NCBI RefSeq assembly: GCF_000383615.1
Contig: NZ_KB911582.1
Span: 652,425-716,424 of the forward strand
DNA length: 64,000 nucleotides
Origin: Streptomyces canus 299MFChir4.1
Lineage (GTDB): Bacteria; Actinomycetota; Actinomycetes; Streptomycetales; Streptomycetaceae
Direction: 5' to 3'
This document shows positions 35,983 to 45,184 of the stretch, piece by piece; within the stretch, counting starts at the first letter, position 1; each line of letters begins with the position of its first letter. The notes below the pieces were generated by a model. It was not told the origin of the DNA, made no database searches, and was given only the letters and a program-made list of their open reading frames with translations. Position numbers and translations under genes: made by a program.

Positions 35983-37407
35983 ATGTACGTCGGTATCGAT
36001 GTGGGCACGTCCGTCGTCAAGGCCGCCGCCTTCGACGGCGGGGGCCGTCAACTGGCCGTCGAGTCACGCCCGGTGGAGCTCTCCCTGCACGGCGGGTTCG
36101 TCGAGCAGGACATGGACGAGGTCTACGGCGCCGTCGTCGACGTCCTCGGCAAGCTGACCGGGCGGGTGCCGGAGCCGGTGGAGCTGGCCGGGCTGACCGG
36201 ACAGGGCGACGGGGTGTGGCTGGTCGACGGGGAAGGGCGGCCGGTGCGGTCGGCGATGTCCTGGATGGACGGGCGGGCGCACGAACTGCTCGACCAGTGG
36301 CTCGCGGACGGCACGTTCGAGACGGTGTTCCGGCGGACCGGCGGCGCGATGTTCCCGGGCTCGCCGGGACCCTTGCTGGCCTGGCTGGACCGGTACGACC
36401 CGAAGTCTCTGGACGCCGCCGCGGCCGCCGTGTACTGCAAGGACATGGTCTTCCAGCGGCTCACGGGGGCCGCGCGGGCGACGACGGACGTGTCGGACGC
36501 GTCCATGCCCTTCCTCGACCCGCGGACCCGGTCGTACGACAACCGGGTGGTGGAGCTGTTGGGGCTCACCCATCGCCGGCGGCTGCTGCCGCCCGTCGGG
36601 GACCCGATCACCACGGGCGAGGCTCGGGAAGGGCTGCCGTCCGGGACACGGCTCTCGAACGGGCCGTACGACCTGCCGGCCTGTGCGCTGGGGGCCGGGG
36701 TCACCGAGCCCGGGGACGGTCTCCTGATCGTGGGGACCTGTCTCGCCGCGCTGGTCGCCACGACCGAGCTCGATCTGAGCGGTGAGCCGGCCGGCCTGTA
36801 CATCTCCACCGACCGGCACGGGCACCGGCTGCGGGCGATGCCGGCGATGGTCGGGACCGCCGCGCTGGACTGGGTGCTCTCGACGACGGGCGTCACGCAC
36901 GCGGAGGTGGACGAGCTGCTGGCGTCGACTCCGCCGGGGGCGCACGGGGTGCGGGTGCTGCCGTACTTCGCTCCCTCCGGGGAGCGGGCTCCGTTTGTCG
37001 AGCCCCATCTGCGGGCCGAGCTGAGCGGGGTCTCACTGGAGACGACGCCTGCCGATCTGATCCGGGCGACCTGTGAGGGGATCGGGTACGCGGCTCGGCA
37101 CTGTCTGGAGGCGGCGGGGCTGACGGGCGCTCTCGCGGTGTGCGGCGGGGGGACCCGGAGCCCTGCCTGGATGAAGTTGCTCGCCGATGTCCTCGGGCGG
37201 CCGCTCAGGGTTGTGGAGGGGGAGGTGGGGGCCCGGGGGGCGGTGCTGGCTGCGGCCGAGCGGTACGGGGTTTCTCTTGACGCGGGAGTGTGGACCGAAC
37301 CTACGGACGTTGTTGAGCCGGATCCGGGACGTTCCGCGTATTACGCCAAGGGGTTCCAGGAACATTTGGTGCGGTTGGATGTGGCTCGGGGGGCGGCCGG
37401 ACGTTAG
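35983..37407 (+). CDS. FGGY-family carbohydrate kinase (second)
   Basis: The 474-residue kinase starts MYVGIDVGTSVVKAAAF and contains LTGQGDGVWLVD, SAMSWMDGRA (substrate loop), CALGAGVTEPGDGL and the FGGY-equivalent ALAVCGGGTRSPAWMKLLAD. The layout is close to L-xylulose/erythritol-type kinases. A good AGGAGG lies upstream of ATG 35983, 41 bp after the dehydrogenase, so the two form an operon. Substrate unknown. Confidence 0.88.
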   Translation: MYVGIDVGTSVVKAAAFDGGGRQLAVESRPVELSLHGGFVEQDMDEVYGAVVDVLGKLTGRVPEPVELAGLTGQGDGVWLVDGEGRPVRSAMSWMDGRAHELLDQWLADGTFETVFRRTGGAMFPGSPGPLLAWLDRYDPKSLDAAAAAVYCKDMVFQRLTGAARATTDVSDASMPFLDPRTRSYDNRVVELLGLTHRRRLLPPVGDPITTGEAREGLPSGTRLSNGPYDLPACALGAGVTEPGDGLLIVGTCLAALVATTELDLSGEPAGLYISTDRHGHRLRAMPAMVGTAALDWVLSTTGVTHAEVDELLASTPPGAHGVRVLPYFAPSGERAPFVEPHLRAELSGVSLETTPADLIRATCEGIGYAARHCLEAAGLTGALAVCGGGTRSPAWMKLLADVLGRPLRVVEGEVGARGAVLAAAERYGVSLDAGVWTEPTDVVEPDPGRSAYYAKGFQEHLVRLDVARGAAGR

Positions 37408-37423
37408 CTGCGGGTCTCGTCGT

Positions 37424-37450
37424 GGCTGGTCGCGCAGTTCCCCGCGCCCC
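37424..37450 (-). repeat. Dispersed 27-bp intergenic repeat, copy 3
   Basis: Identical to copy 2 including the flanking CGTCGT or CTCGTC side. Lies between the second kinase and the small zinc-ribbon gene. Confidence 0.85.
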
Positions 37451-37476
37451 TAAGGGGGTTGCAGTTCACGGTGTTC

Positions 37477-37674
37477 ATGCGGTGCTCGAATTGCGGCGGG
37501 AGTCTTCAGGAGTTTCGTGCGCTCACTGAGGACGAGCAGAAGTTCGTCCGGGAGCACAAGCCCAGGCACACCCGCCTGGGCTCGTACTTCCGGTGTGCTC
37601 GTGAAGGGTGTCTGCGGTATCAGCGGCGCGGGGACCAGAAGGACGGGGGGTCCTTTCCCGAGCCGGAGAAGTGA
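37477..37674 (+). CDS. Small zinc-ribbon-like protein
   Basis: The 65-residue protein has two knuckles, MRCSNCGG at the start and YFRCAREGCLRYQ at about 44-56, which could bind one zinc. The middle is charged (RALTEDEQKFVREHKPRH). I do not know a function. In-frame GTG 37471 or TTG 37459 are alternative starts; AAGGGGG at 37452-37458 suits GTG 37471 best by spacing. Ends one base before the stop of the convergent gene. Confidence 0.65.
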   Translation: MRCSNCGGSLQEFRALTEDEQKFVREHKPRHTRLGSYFRCAREGCLRYQRRGDQKDGGSFPEPEK

Positions 37675-38337
37675 CTACAGGTTGCTGAAGTCGGGGCCCT
37701 TGGTGCGGGTGCGCTTGATCTCGTAGAAGCCCGGGACCGAGGCGACCGCCACCGTGCCGTCCCACAGGCGGCCGGCCTCCTCGCCCTTGGGGGCCGGGGT
37801 GACGACCGGGCCGAAGAAGGCGATCTGCTCGCCGTCGGAACCGGGGACCGCGATGACCGGGGTGCCGACGTCCTGGCCGACCTTGTCGATGCCCTCCTTG
37901 TGGGAGGCGCGCAGCTCGGCGTCGAACTCGAAGTCCTTCTGGTCGAAGTACTCGATCAGGTCGGCGGGCAGGCCGACGTCCGCCAGGGCGCCCTCGACGG
38001 CCTCGCGCGTCGGGCCCTGGCCCTCGTTGTGGATACGGGTGCCGAGCGCGGTGTACAGCGGGCCGAGGATGTCGGAGCCGTGCTTCTGCCAGGCCGCGGT
38101 GACCACCCGGATCGGCTGCCAGGCCTTGGTCTCAAGGAGTTCGCGGTACTCCTCGGGCAGTTCGTCGATCTTCGGTTCGTTCAGCACCGCCAGGCTCATG
38201 ATGTGCCAGCGCACCTCGATGTCCCGGACCTTCTCCACCTCCAGGACCCAGCGGGAGGTCATCCAGGCCCAGGGGCACAGCGGGTCGAACCAGAAGTCGA
38301 CGGGGGTCTTGCCGGAGGCGCTCGCGGTCTCGGACAT
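37675..38337 (-). CDS. DsbA-fold protein of the mycothiol-dependent nitroreductase (Rv2466c) family
   Basis: The 220-residue thioredoxin-fold protein starts with VDFWFDPLCPWAWMTSRWV; the helical insert and the VGTPVIAV cis-Pro loop match the mycobacterial Rv2466c group. In Rv2466c the site is CPWC; here the second cysteine is alanine (CPWA), leaving a single redox cysteine that could form a mixed disulfide with mycothiol. Next to pepN, as Rv2466c is next to Rv2467. Divergent from pepN with about 140 bp between starts. Confidence 0.88.
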   Translation of the reverse strand: MSETASASGKTPVDFWFDPLCPWAWMTSRWVLEVEKVRDIEVRWHIMSLAVLNEPKIDELPEEYRELLETKAWQPIRVVTAAWQKHGSDILGPLYTALGTRIHNEGQGPTREAVEGALADVGLPADLIEYFDQKDFEFDAELRASHKEGIDKVGQDVGTPVIAVPGSDGEQIAFFGPVVTPAPKGEEAGRLWDGTVAVASVPGFYEIKRTRTKGPDFSNL

Positions 38338-38474
38338 GAGTCTCCTAGAGAAGTGTTCGTTTCAACCCGCAACACCGGTCGCCGCCCACCCCATTCCCGG
38401 CTGACCGATGTCAGGGGCACATGGCAGGATCGGGCCTGTCCGCATGCTGAACACCATCCGAGGGAGCATCGCCC

Positions 38475-41090
38475 GTGCCCGGTGAGAATCTGTCCCGTGA
38501 CGAGGCCCGGGAGCGGGCCGCCCTGCTGTCCGTCGACGGGTACGAGGTGTCCCTCGACCTGCGCTCGGCCGTCGGGGACGAGGCCGGGGACGGTCCGCGC
38601 ACCTTCCGGTCGGTCACCACGATCCGCTTCCGGTGCAACGAGCCGGGGGCCACGAGCTTCGCGGACCTGATCGCACCGAGCGTCACGGCACTCTCGCTGA
38701 ACGGCCGGGACCTGGACCCCGGCGAGGTCTTCGACGGCTCCCGGATCGCCCTGGAGGACCTGGCCGCCGAGAACGAACTGATCGTGGACGCCCGGTGCGC
38801 CTACTCCCGCACCGGCGAGGGCATGCACCGCTTCGTCGACCCCGAGGACGGCGAGGTCTACCTCTACACCCAGTACGAGCCGGCCGACTCCCGCCGCGTC
38901 TTCGCGAACTTCGAGCAGCCGGACCTCAAGGCGCCCTTCCGCTTCGAGGTGCGGGCGCCGGAGGGCTGGACGGTGTGGAGCAACGGCGTCGGTTCGGAGC
39001 ACGACGGGGTCTGGCGGTTCGCGGAGACCAAGCCGATCTCGACGTACATCACGTGTGTGGTGGCCGGTCCCTACCACTACGTGAAGGACTCCTACGAGCG
39101 GGTCCTGGAGGACGGCACGCGCCTGGAGATCCCCCTCGGCGCCCTGTGCCGCAAGGGGCTCGCCCCCCACTTCGACTCCGACGACGTCTTCCTCGTCACC
39201 AAGCAGGGCCTGGACTTCTTCCACGAGCACTTCGACTACCCGTACCCCTTCGGGAAGTACGACCAGGCGTTCGTGCCCGAGTACAACCTCGGCGCGATGG
39301 AGAACCCGGGGCTCGTGACCTTCCGCGAGGAGTACATCTTCCGGGGCAAGGTCACCCGGGCGTCCTACGAGGGCCGGGCCAACGTCATCCTGCACGAGAT
39401 GGCGCACATGTGGTTCGGCGACCTGGTCACCATGGTGTGGTGGGACGACCTGTGGCTGAAGGAGTCCTTCGCGGACTTCATGGGCACCTTCGCCAACGTC
39501 GGCGCGACCCGCTTCACCGACGCCTGGATCACCTTCGCCAACCGCCGCAAGGCCTGGGCCTACCGCGCCGACCAGCTGCCCTCCACGCACCCCATCACCG
39601 CCGACATCCGCGACCTCCAGGACGCCAAGCTCAACTTCGACGGCATCACGTACGCCAAGGGCGCCTCCGTACTGAAGCAGCTCGTCGCGTACGTCGGCCA
39701 GGACGCGTTCCTGGAGGGCGCGCGGCGCTACTTCAAGCGGCACGCGTACGGCAACACACGGCTCGGTGACCTGCTGTCGGTCCTGGAGGAGACCAGCGGC
39801 CGGGACATGAGCGCGTGGGCGCGGTCCTGGCTCCAGACGGCCGGGGTCAACTCCCTCACCCCGCAGGTGCTGCTGAGCCCCGAGGAGCGCATCGACGAGC
39901 TGGCGGTCGTGCAGGAGGCGGCTGCCCTTGCCCCGGCGGACCACCCGGAGCTGCGGCCGCACCGGGTCGCGGTCGGGCTGTACCGCCGTACGCCCGAAGG
40001 GGCTCTGGAGCGGTACGCGCGTGCCGAGGCGGACGTCGACGGGCCGCGTACGGTCGTGGCGGAGCTGGCCGGTGCCGAGGTGCCGGAGCTCGTGCTGGTC
40101 AACGACGACGACCTGACGTACTGCAAGACCCGCTTCGACGCGGGCTCCCTGGAGACCCTGAAGGCGGGGCTCGGCGACCTCACCGACCCGCTGGCCCGCG
40201 CCCTGTGCTGGTCGGCGCTGTGGAACATGACGCGGGACGCGCTGCTCCCGGCCAGGGAGTTCGTGGACATCGTGCTGCGCTTCGCGGGCCGCGAGTCCGA
40301 CATCGGCGTCCTGCAAATGCTGCACGCGTGGGCCGAGTCGGCGCTCGTGCACTACGTGGCGCCGGACTGGCGGGACACGGGCGCGGGGCTGCTCGCCGAG
40401 GGGGCCGAGCGGGAGCTGCTCGCCGCCGAGCCGGGCAGCGAGCAGCAGCTGGCCTGGGCGCGGTTCTTCGCGCGGACGGCCGCGGGCCCGGCCGCCTTCG
40501 ACCTGTTGCAGGGCCTGCTGGACGGCACGGCGGTCATCGAGGGGCTGGACGTCGACCAGGAGCTGCGGTGGGCGTTCCTGCAGCCGCTGGCCGTGTGGGG
40601 GGTCGCCGACGAGAAGGCGCTGGCCGCCGAGCTGGCCCGCGACGACACCGCTTCCGGCAAGCGCCACCAGGTCCGCTGCCTGGCCGCCCGGCCCTCCGAG
40701 GCCGTCAAGGCGCAGGCGTGGGCGCAGGTCGTGGAGTCCGACGCGCTCTCCAACGCGCTGGTCGAGGCGACGATCGCGGGGTTCGAGCAGCCGTCCCAGC
40801 GGACCCTGCTGGAGCCGTACACGCAGAAGTACTTCGCGGCGATCGAGCGGGTCTGGAAGGACCGGTCGATCCAGATCGCGATGAACATCGTCTCGGGGCT
40901 GTTCCCCTCCCTCCAGGACTCGCGGGCCACGCTCGACGCGGCCGACGCGTGGCTCGCGGCCCACGAGGACGCGGCGCCGGCGCTGCGCAGGCTGGTGCTG
41001 GAGGGGCGGGACGATCTGGCGCGGGCGCTGCGGGGGCAGGAGTGCGACGCGGGGGCCGGCAGCGCCGTCGACCCCGTCAACACCGCATGA
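38475..41090 (+). CDS. pepN: Aminopeptidase N, first copy (M1 zinc peptidase)
   Basis: The 871-residue cytosolic aminopeptidase has the GAMEN substrate motif at about 273-277 and the zinc site HEMAHMWFGD with H307, E308, H311 and the third ligand E330 (WLKESF). The catalytic domain is followed by a long helical C-terminal domain typical of actinobacterial PepN (ERAP-like). The GTG start at 38475 follows GAGGGAG. It trims N-terminal residues from peptides, including those released by Clp proteolysis. A second paralog lies at 59614-62190. Confidence 0.95.
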   Translation: MPGENLSRDEARERAALLSVDGYEVSLDLRSAVGDEAGDGPRTFRSVTTIRFRCNEPGATSFADLIAPSVTALSLNGRDLDPGEVFDGSRIALEDLAAENELIVDARCAYSRTGEGMHRFVDPEDGEVYLYTQYEPADSRRVFANFEQPDLKAPFRFEVRAPEGWTVWSNGVGSEHDGVWRFAETKPISTYITCVVAGPYHYVKDSYERVLEDGTRLEIPLGALCRKGLAPHFDSDDVFLVTKQGLDFFHEHFDYPYPFGKYDQAFVPEYNLGAMENPGLVTFREEYIFRGKVTRASYEGRANVILHEMAHMWFGDLVTMVWWDDLWLKESFADFMGTFANVGATRFTDAWITFANRRKAWAYRADQLPSTHPITADIRDLQDAKLNFDGITYAKGASVLKQLVAYVGQDAFLEGARRYFKRHAYGNTRLGDLLSVLEETSGRDMSAWARSWLQTAGVNSLTPQVLLSPEERIDELAVVQEAAALAPADHPELRPHRVAVGLYRRTPEGALERYARAEADVDGPRTVVAELAGAEVPELVLVNDDDLTYCKTRFDAGSLETLKAGLGDLTDPLARALCWSALWNMTRDALLPAREFVDIVLRFAGRESDIGVLQMLHAWAESALVHYVAPDWRDTGAGLLAEGAERELLAAEPGSEQQLAWARFFARTAAGPAAFDLLQGLLDGTAVIEGLDVDQELRWAFLQPLAVWGVADEKALAAELARDDTASGKRHQVRCLAARPSEAVKAQAWAQVVESDALSNALVEATIAGFEQPSQRTLLEPYTQKYFAAIERVWKDRSIQIAMNIVSGLFPSLQDSRATLDAADAWLAAHEDAAPALRRLVLEGRDDLARALRGQECDAGAGSAVDPVNTA

Positions 41091-41149
41091 CCTTTGGCCT
41101 GAGCTTGGGCGTCCGGTAGCCGTTACGAAATACGGTCAATAGGAGCCGT

Positions 41150-41184
41150 AACCCCTGGTCCCACCCGAATGGACCAGGGGTTTT
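41150..41184. terminator. Terminator after pepN
   Basis: A 12-bp stem AACCCCTGGTCC with its complement and a 9-base loop, followed by TTCG. Confidence 0.85.
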
Positions 41185-41296
41185 CGCTCCCTACTCGGCA
41201 CCCGAACACCCGTCCTTTAGTACTGCCTTGTCCATATTTGTCGACGGGCGTGTAACAGCGGTTAGCGGGCGGTCCTGAGGCGGGAACCTCCGCTGC

Positions 41297-42343
41297 ATGA
41301 ACCACAACACCCCGGTCCCCCCGCTCTCCCCCCGCCCCCTGCGTCACCTCTCCGAGGTGCAGCGCCGTGTCGTGACGGCCGGCCGGCTGCGCGCGACCGG
41401 CGTCTCGGTCGCCGAGGCCAACGAGCAGTGCCGGCCCGGCGGCCCCTGGCAGCAGATCCTCCCGGGTGTCTTCCTGCTCCACCCGGGCCCGCCGACCAGC
41501 GAGGAGCGGCTGCACGCGGTGCTGATGTACGCGTCACGGGAGCAGAGCGCCGGGGTCCCGACGCAGCCGGGCGCGGAGGAGCCGCACCGCCCCGTGTACG
41601 CGGATGCGATGATCACCGGCCTGGCGGCGCTGACCCTGCACGGCTTCAGCTCGACCCCGACGCTGCTCTCCCTGGACCGGATCGACGTCCTGGTCCCGAG
41701 GATGCGGCGGCTGCGCTCGACGGGCGGCGCGCGGATCGTCCGCACCTCGGCGCTCCCCGCCGCCGAACAGGTCACCGGCCTCCCGGTCGCCCCGGTGCCG
41801 CGCGCCCTCGCCGACGCGGTCACCGAACTGACGGACGCGGGCGCGGTACGCCGGCTGCTGACGGAGGCGGTGCGCGGCGGGCACTGCGAACCGGCCGCGG
41901 TCGTCCGGGAGTTGAACAACGCCAAGCTGCTGAGCCGCCCGCACGTGGTGGACGCGGTGGACTCCCTGCTCGCCGAGGGCCGCGCCATCGCGGAGGACCG
42001 CCTGTACCGCATGGTCGAGGAGTACGGCCTCCCCGACCCGGTGTGGAACGTCGACCTGAGGCTGCCGGGCGGCCCGCACCTGGGCGGCCTGGACGCGTAC
42101 TGGCCGGAGCAGGCGGTCGCGGTGGAGCTGGACACCCGCGCTCCCCGTCAGGACGAGGACGCGCTCTGGTCCGAGTACGCCCGCAAGCGCGAGCACCTGG
42201 AGCGGCTCGGCATCACGGTCGTCCACATCACCCCGCGCAAGCTCCGGGACGCGATGGAACAGCAGGCGACGGTGGTCCGTACGGCCCTGATGGCCTCCGG
42301 CGACCGAGATCCCGCCGCGTATGTCGTGGTGCTGCCCCGGTAG
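41297..42343 (+). CDS. AbiEi-like winged-helix plus DUF559/endonuclease-fold protein
   Basis: The 348-residue protein has an N-terminal part that resembles AbiEi antitoxin-type regulators: RVVTAGRLRATGVSVAEANEQ as a DNA-binding helix pair, then the ITGLAALTLHGF and RTSALP...PVAPVPRALADAV segments. The last 100 residues resemble the very-short-patch/DUF559 endonuclease fold: VDLRLPGG, LDAYWPEQAVAVELD with acidic residues, and HLERLGITVVHITPRKL. Proteins of this type are common in Actinobacteria and their role is unknown; there is no toxin gene beside it. Could be a stand-alone defence or repair factor. Confidence 0.7.
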   Translation: MNHNTPVPPLSPRPLRHLSEVQRRVVTAGRLRATGVSVAEANEQCRPGGPWQQILPGVFLLHPGPPTSEERLHAVLMYASREQSAGVPTQPGAEEPHRPVYADAMITGLAALTLHGFSSTPTLLSLDRIDVLVPRMRRLRSTGGARIVRTSALPAAEQVTGLPVAPVPRALADAVTELTDAGAVRRLLTEAVRGGHCEPAAVVRELNNAKLLSRPHVVDAVDSLLAEGRAIAEDRLYRMVEEYGLPDPVWNVDLRLPGGPHLGGLDAYWPEQAVAVELDTRAPRQDEDALWSEYARKREHLERLGITVVHITPRKLRDAMEQQATVVRTALMASGDRDPAAYVVVLPR

Positions 42344-42372
42344 TGACGGACCGGGGCGGGACCAGGAGGGGA

Positions 42373-42412
42373 GAGGAGGGGCCACGGCACTGGGGAGCCG
42401 GGGCCCCTCCTC
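42373..42412. terminator. Bidirectional terminator
   Basis: GAGGAGGGGCC at 42373-42383 pairs with 42402-42412, with an 18-base loop, between two convergent genes. Confidence 0.75.
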
Positions 42413-42432
42413 GCGTCGCGCGCCCGCGGCCG

Positions 42433-43674
42433 CTAGAGGGGGTCGGGCAGCGCGGGACGGGCGACGCCCGCGGCGGCTCGGTCCAGCAGGGCCGCGTACG
42501 ACGCGATCATCCTCGTACGGCTGAAGCGTTCGCGGCTCGCCGCGAGGGCCGGGGCGAGGTCGGTTCGGGCATCCGCCGCCCGGGACCAGGCCGCCGCGAT
42601 CTCCTCCGGGTCCGGGGCCGTGATCAAACCGCGCCCCGCCACGATCGCCGCGCTGTCGCCGACATCGGTCGCCACCGGGACCGCGCCGCACATCATGCCC
42701 TCGATCAGGCACAGCGGGGCGGCTTCGCCCCAGGCGGAGGTGAGGGCGACGACGTCCGAGGCGGCGTACAGCGTCTCCATGTCGCGCCGGACACCCAGCA
42801 GACGCAGCCCACGGTCCGCGAGGGCCGGGGCCCCTCGGAACGCCGTCGCGATGTCCGTGGTGAGCCCGGGGTTCGCCGCCGTCATGCCCGCCCCGCACAT
42901 CAGCACCTGCCCGTCGGGAACCCGGCCGAGCCAGGCACGGGCGGCGGCGAGCAGCAGGGGGACGTTCTTCATCGCGTCGTAGCGGGCGGCGAAGACGACC
43001 ACGGGGGCCGCCTGGTCGATGCCGAGTTCCGTGCGGAGCGCGAGGCGGCGGGCCGCGTCCGGGCGGAAGCGGAAGAGGTCGACGCCGTTGGGGATCACAT
43101 GGAGGAGCTCGGCGGGGATCCCGGCGGCCCGGTACGCGTCCCTCGTCGACTCGGCGCAGCAGACGCAGGCCACGACCGTGCCGTCGGCGATGGCGGCCTT
43201 CAGCTCGTCGAGGGCGTGGCCCTGGTTCTCCGGGTCGGAGCGGTGCAGACAGACCACCACCGGGCGCCGCGGCAGCCCCGCCTGGTTCAGCAGCCCCAGC
43301 GGCTGTTCCTTCAGGGACAGGACGACGTCCGCGCCGGCCGTCGCCCGGGCCGTTTCGGCCAGCTCCGGACCGGTGAAGTCGGCCGAAACGCCGGTGCCGC
43401 GGAAGGTGCGGTCGAGAGAGGTGACGCCCACCCCGGCCGCGGTGAGCGCCCGGTAGCAGGTGTCGTCCGTCATCCGCTGCCGGGTCGCCTCCCGGTGCAC
43501 CTCGCCGTACAGGCTCAGCACCCGATGGTGCTGGCCGCCCTCGGTGAGACCCAGAACGATGTCGCTGTGCACGATCCGGGCCCCACCGGAGAAGAAACCC
43601 TCGTAGACCGACAGCACTCGCAGCTCGCGTCCCGTACGCACACGACCACCCGCCTTGCACACAAATCGAGCCAT
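42433..43674 (-). CDS. Glycosyltransferase family 4-like protein
   Basis: The 413-residue GT-B fold enzyme has an N-terminal acceptor domain with SVYEGFFSGGARIVHSDIVL and a C-terminal donor domain with VIPNGVDLFRFRP, FAARYDAMKNVPLLLAAARA and the nucleotide-sugar signature around EAAPLCLIEGMMCGAVPVAT. It would add a sugar to a lipid, polymer or small molecule; donor and acceptor are unknown. An ATG (43674) and a GTG 11 codons later (43641, behind AAGGCGGG) are both possible starts. Monocistronic. Confidence 0.88.
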   Translation of the reverse strand: MARFVCKAGGRVRTGRELRVLSVYEGFFSGGARIVHSDIVLGLTEGGQHHRVLSLYGEVHREATRQRMTDDTCYRALTAAGVGVTSLDRTFRGTGVSADFTGPELAETARATAGADVVLSLKEQPLGLLNQAGLPRRPVVVCLHRSDPENQGHALDELKAAIADGTVVACVCCAESTRDAYRAAGIPAELLHVIPNGVDLFRFRPDAARRLALRTELGIDQAAPVVVFAARYDAMKNVPLLLAAARAWLGRVPDGQVLMCGAGMTAANPGLTTDIATAFRGAPALADRGLRLLGVRRDMETLYAASDVVALTSAWGEAAPLCLIEGMMCGAVPVATDVGDSAAIVAGRGLITAPDPEEIAAAWSRAADARTDLAPALAASRERFSRTRMIASYAALLDRAAAGVARPALPDPL

Positions 43675-43760
43675 CCCCGTGAAGTGCGGGTTAGCCGATA
43701 TGAGGCGGTACGGACATTACGTCCGGATGAACTGCGTGCTTCGTGTCCGAGTCGGCGCGC

Positions 43761-44897
43761 CTACTCGCCGCAGAACTCCGCCTCGACCACCGTGTCGGTG
43801 TCTCCCGACCAGTCGCCGTTGTAGTTGAAGGCGAGGGAGTGCCGGCCGTCGGCGGTGGTCACGGCCACGGAGGAGGAGCCGTGGATGCCGCCGTTGTGAC
43901 CCCAGACGTGCACTCCGCAGCTGAGCTTCCGGTCCATGAGACCGAGGCCGTAGCCGGCGTTCGGGAGCCCCTCGACGGGCACCGTGGTCTTCATCTCCTT
44001 CAGCTGCTTCGGCGGGAGCAGCCTGCCCTTCAGCAGGGCCGAGTAGAAGCGGTCCAGGTCGGCCGAGTCGGAGATCATCTCGCCCGCCGAGGAGGCCAGC
44101 GAGGGGTTCAGCACGGTGACGTCGTACGTCGGTCCCGTCGCCGTCTCCGCCAGCTTGGAGTAGGCCCGGCTGCTGGGCCGGGGCACGGTGACGCGGGTGC
44201 CCGGGACCGAGGTGGCGGTCAGGCGCAGCGGGTCGATGATCCGGTGCCGGATCTCCTCGCCGTACGAGCGACCGGTGACCTCCTGGATCACCATGCCCGC
44301 CAGTACGTAGTTGGTGTTGGAGTAGTTCCAGGAGGTGCCCGGCGCGAAGTCCGGCTTGTGGGCCATGGCGACCGCGACGAGCTGTCCGGGGCTCTGGGTG
44401 TCGTAACGGTGCTTGAAGAAGCCGTCCTTGAGGAAGTACGTGCGCCCGAACGTCTCGTCGGCGGTGTAGTTGAAGATCCCGCTCGTGTGGTTGAGGAGCT
44501 GCCGGAGGGTGATCCGGCTGCCGTCGTGGCCGTTGCCGCGGACCACGCCGGGCAGCCACTTCTCCACCGTGTCGTCGAGCGACAGCCGTCCCTCCGCCTC
44601 CAGTTGGAGCAGCACGGTGGAGACGAAGGTCTTGGTGATGGAGCCGACGCGGTAGCGGTCGTCCGCCTCGCGCGGGGCATGTGTCCTGATATTGCCCACC
44701 CCGGCGGTGGTCGACCAGGTGCCGCGGCCGTCCCTCGCGGTGAGCGTCACCCCGGGCACCCCGTCCTTCACCGCGGCGCGGACGGCCTGCCGGGTGGCCG
44801 CATGAGTGTCGGACCCGGCCGCCATCGCCGGGGCGGCGAGGCCGGTCGTGAGTGCCACGGCAGTCGCCCCGACCACCACCGTCGTACGTACGGTCAT
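43761..44897 (-). CDS. Secreted serine hydrolase (class C beta-lactamase/DD-carboxypeptidase-like)
   Basis: The 378-residue protein has a signal peptide (MTVRTTVVVGATAVALTTGL..., cleavage near AMAA). The penicillin-binding-fold motifs are SxxK as SITKT at about 85, YxN as YSNTN and HxG as HNGG. It resembles Streptomyces R61 D-Ala-D-Ala carboxypeptidase and related esterases. It may act on peptidoglycan or esters outside the cell. The ATG at 44897 follows AGGGGGAAG; the seven residues before it in the open frame are rejected. Confidence 0.9.
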   Translation of the reverse strand: MTVRTTVVVGATAVALTTGLAAPAMAAGSDTHAATRQAVRAAVKDGVPGVTLTARDGRGTWSTTAGVGNIRTHAPREADDRYRVGSITKTFVSTVLLQLEAEGRLSLDDTVEKWLPGVVRGNGHDGSRITLRQLLNHTSGIFNYTADETFGRTYFLKDGFFKHRYDTQSPGQLVAVAMAHKPDFAPGTSWNYSNTNYVLAGMVIQEVTGRSYGEEIRHRIIDPLRLTATSVPGTRVTVPRPSSRAYSKLAETATGPTYDVTVLNPSLASSAGEMISDSADLDRFYSALLKGRLLPPKQLKEMKTTVPVEGLPNAGYGLGLMDRKLSCGVHVWGHNGGIHGSSSVAVTTADGRHSLAFNYNGDWSGDTDTVVEAEFCGE

Positions 44898-45184
44898 GTC
44901 TTCCCCCTGTTCAGGCACGCCCGGTCGGCGTGATCGGCGGGAGAGACCCCCGCCGGGAGGGGAAGGTTGAGGCCGGTCCGGCCGGTTGGGCGGGATTCAG
45001 CTAATTCTTGCGAGGCCCCCCGGCGTTCACGCACGAGAGGAATCGCATCATTGAGGACGCGCCGCGGAGCCGCCGTGTGTCACGTCCGGCGGAGACCGAC
45101 GACATAGGGCGGCTCGTCGCTCGATCGGGTGATCGATCTCGAACATGCGGTGGCGTCTCGTGCGGGTGTGCACGTTCGGTGCTC

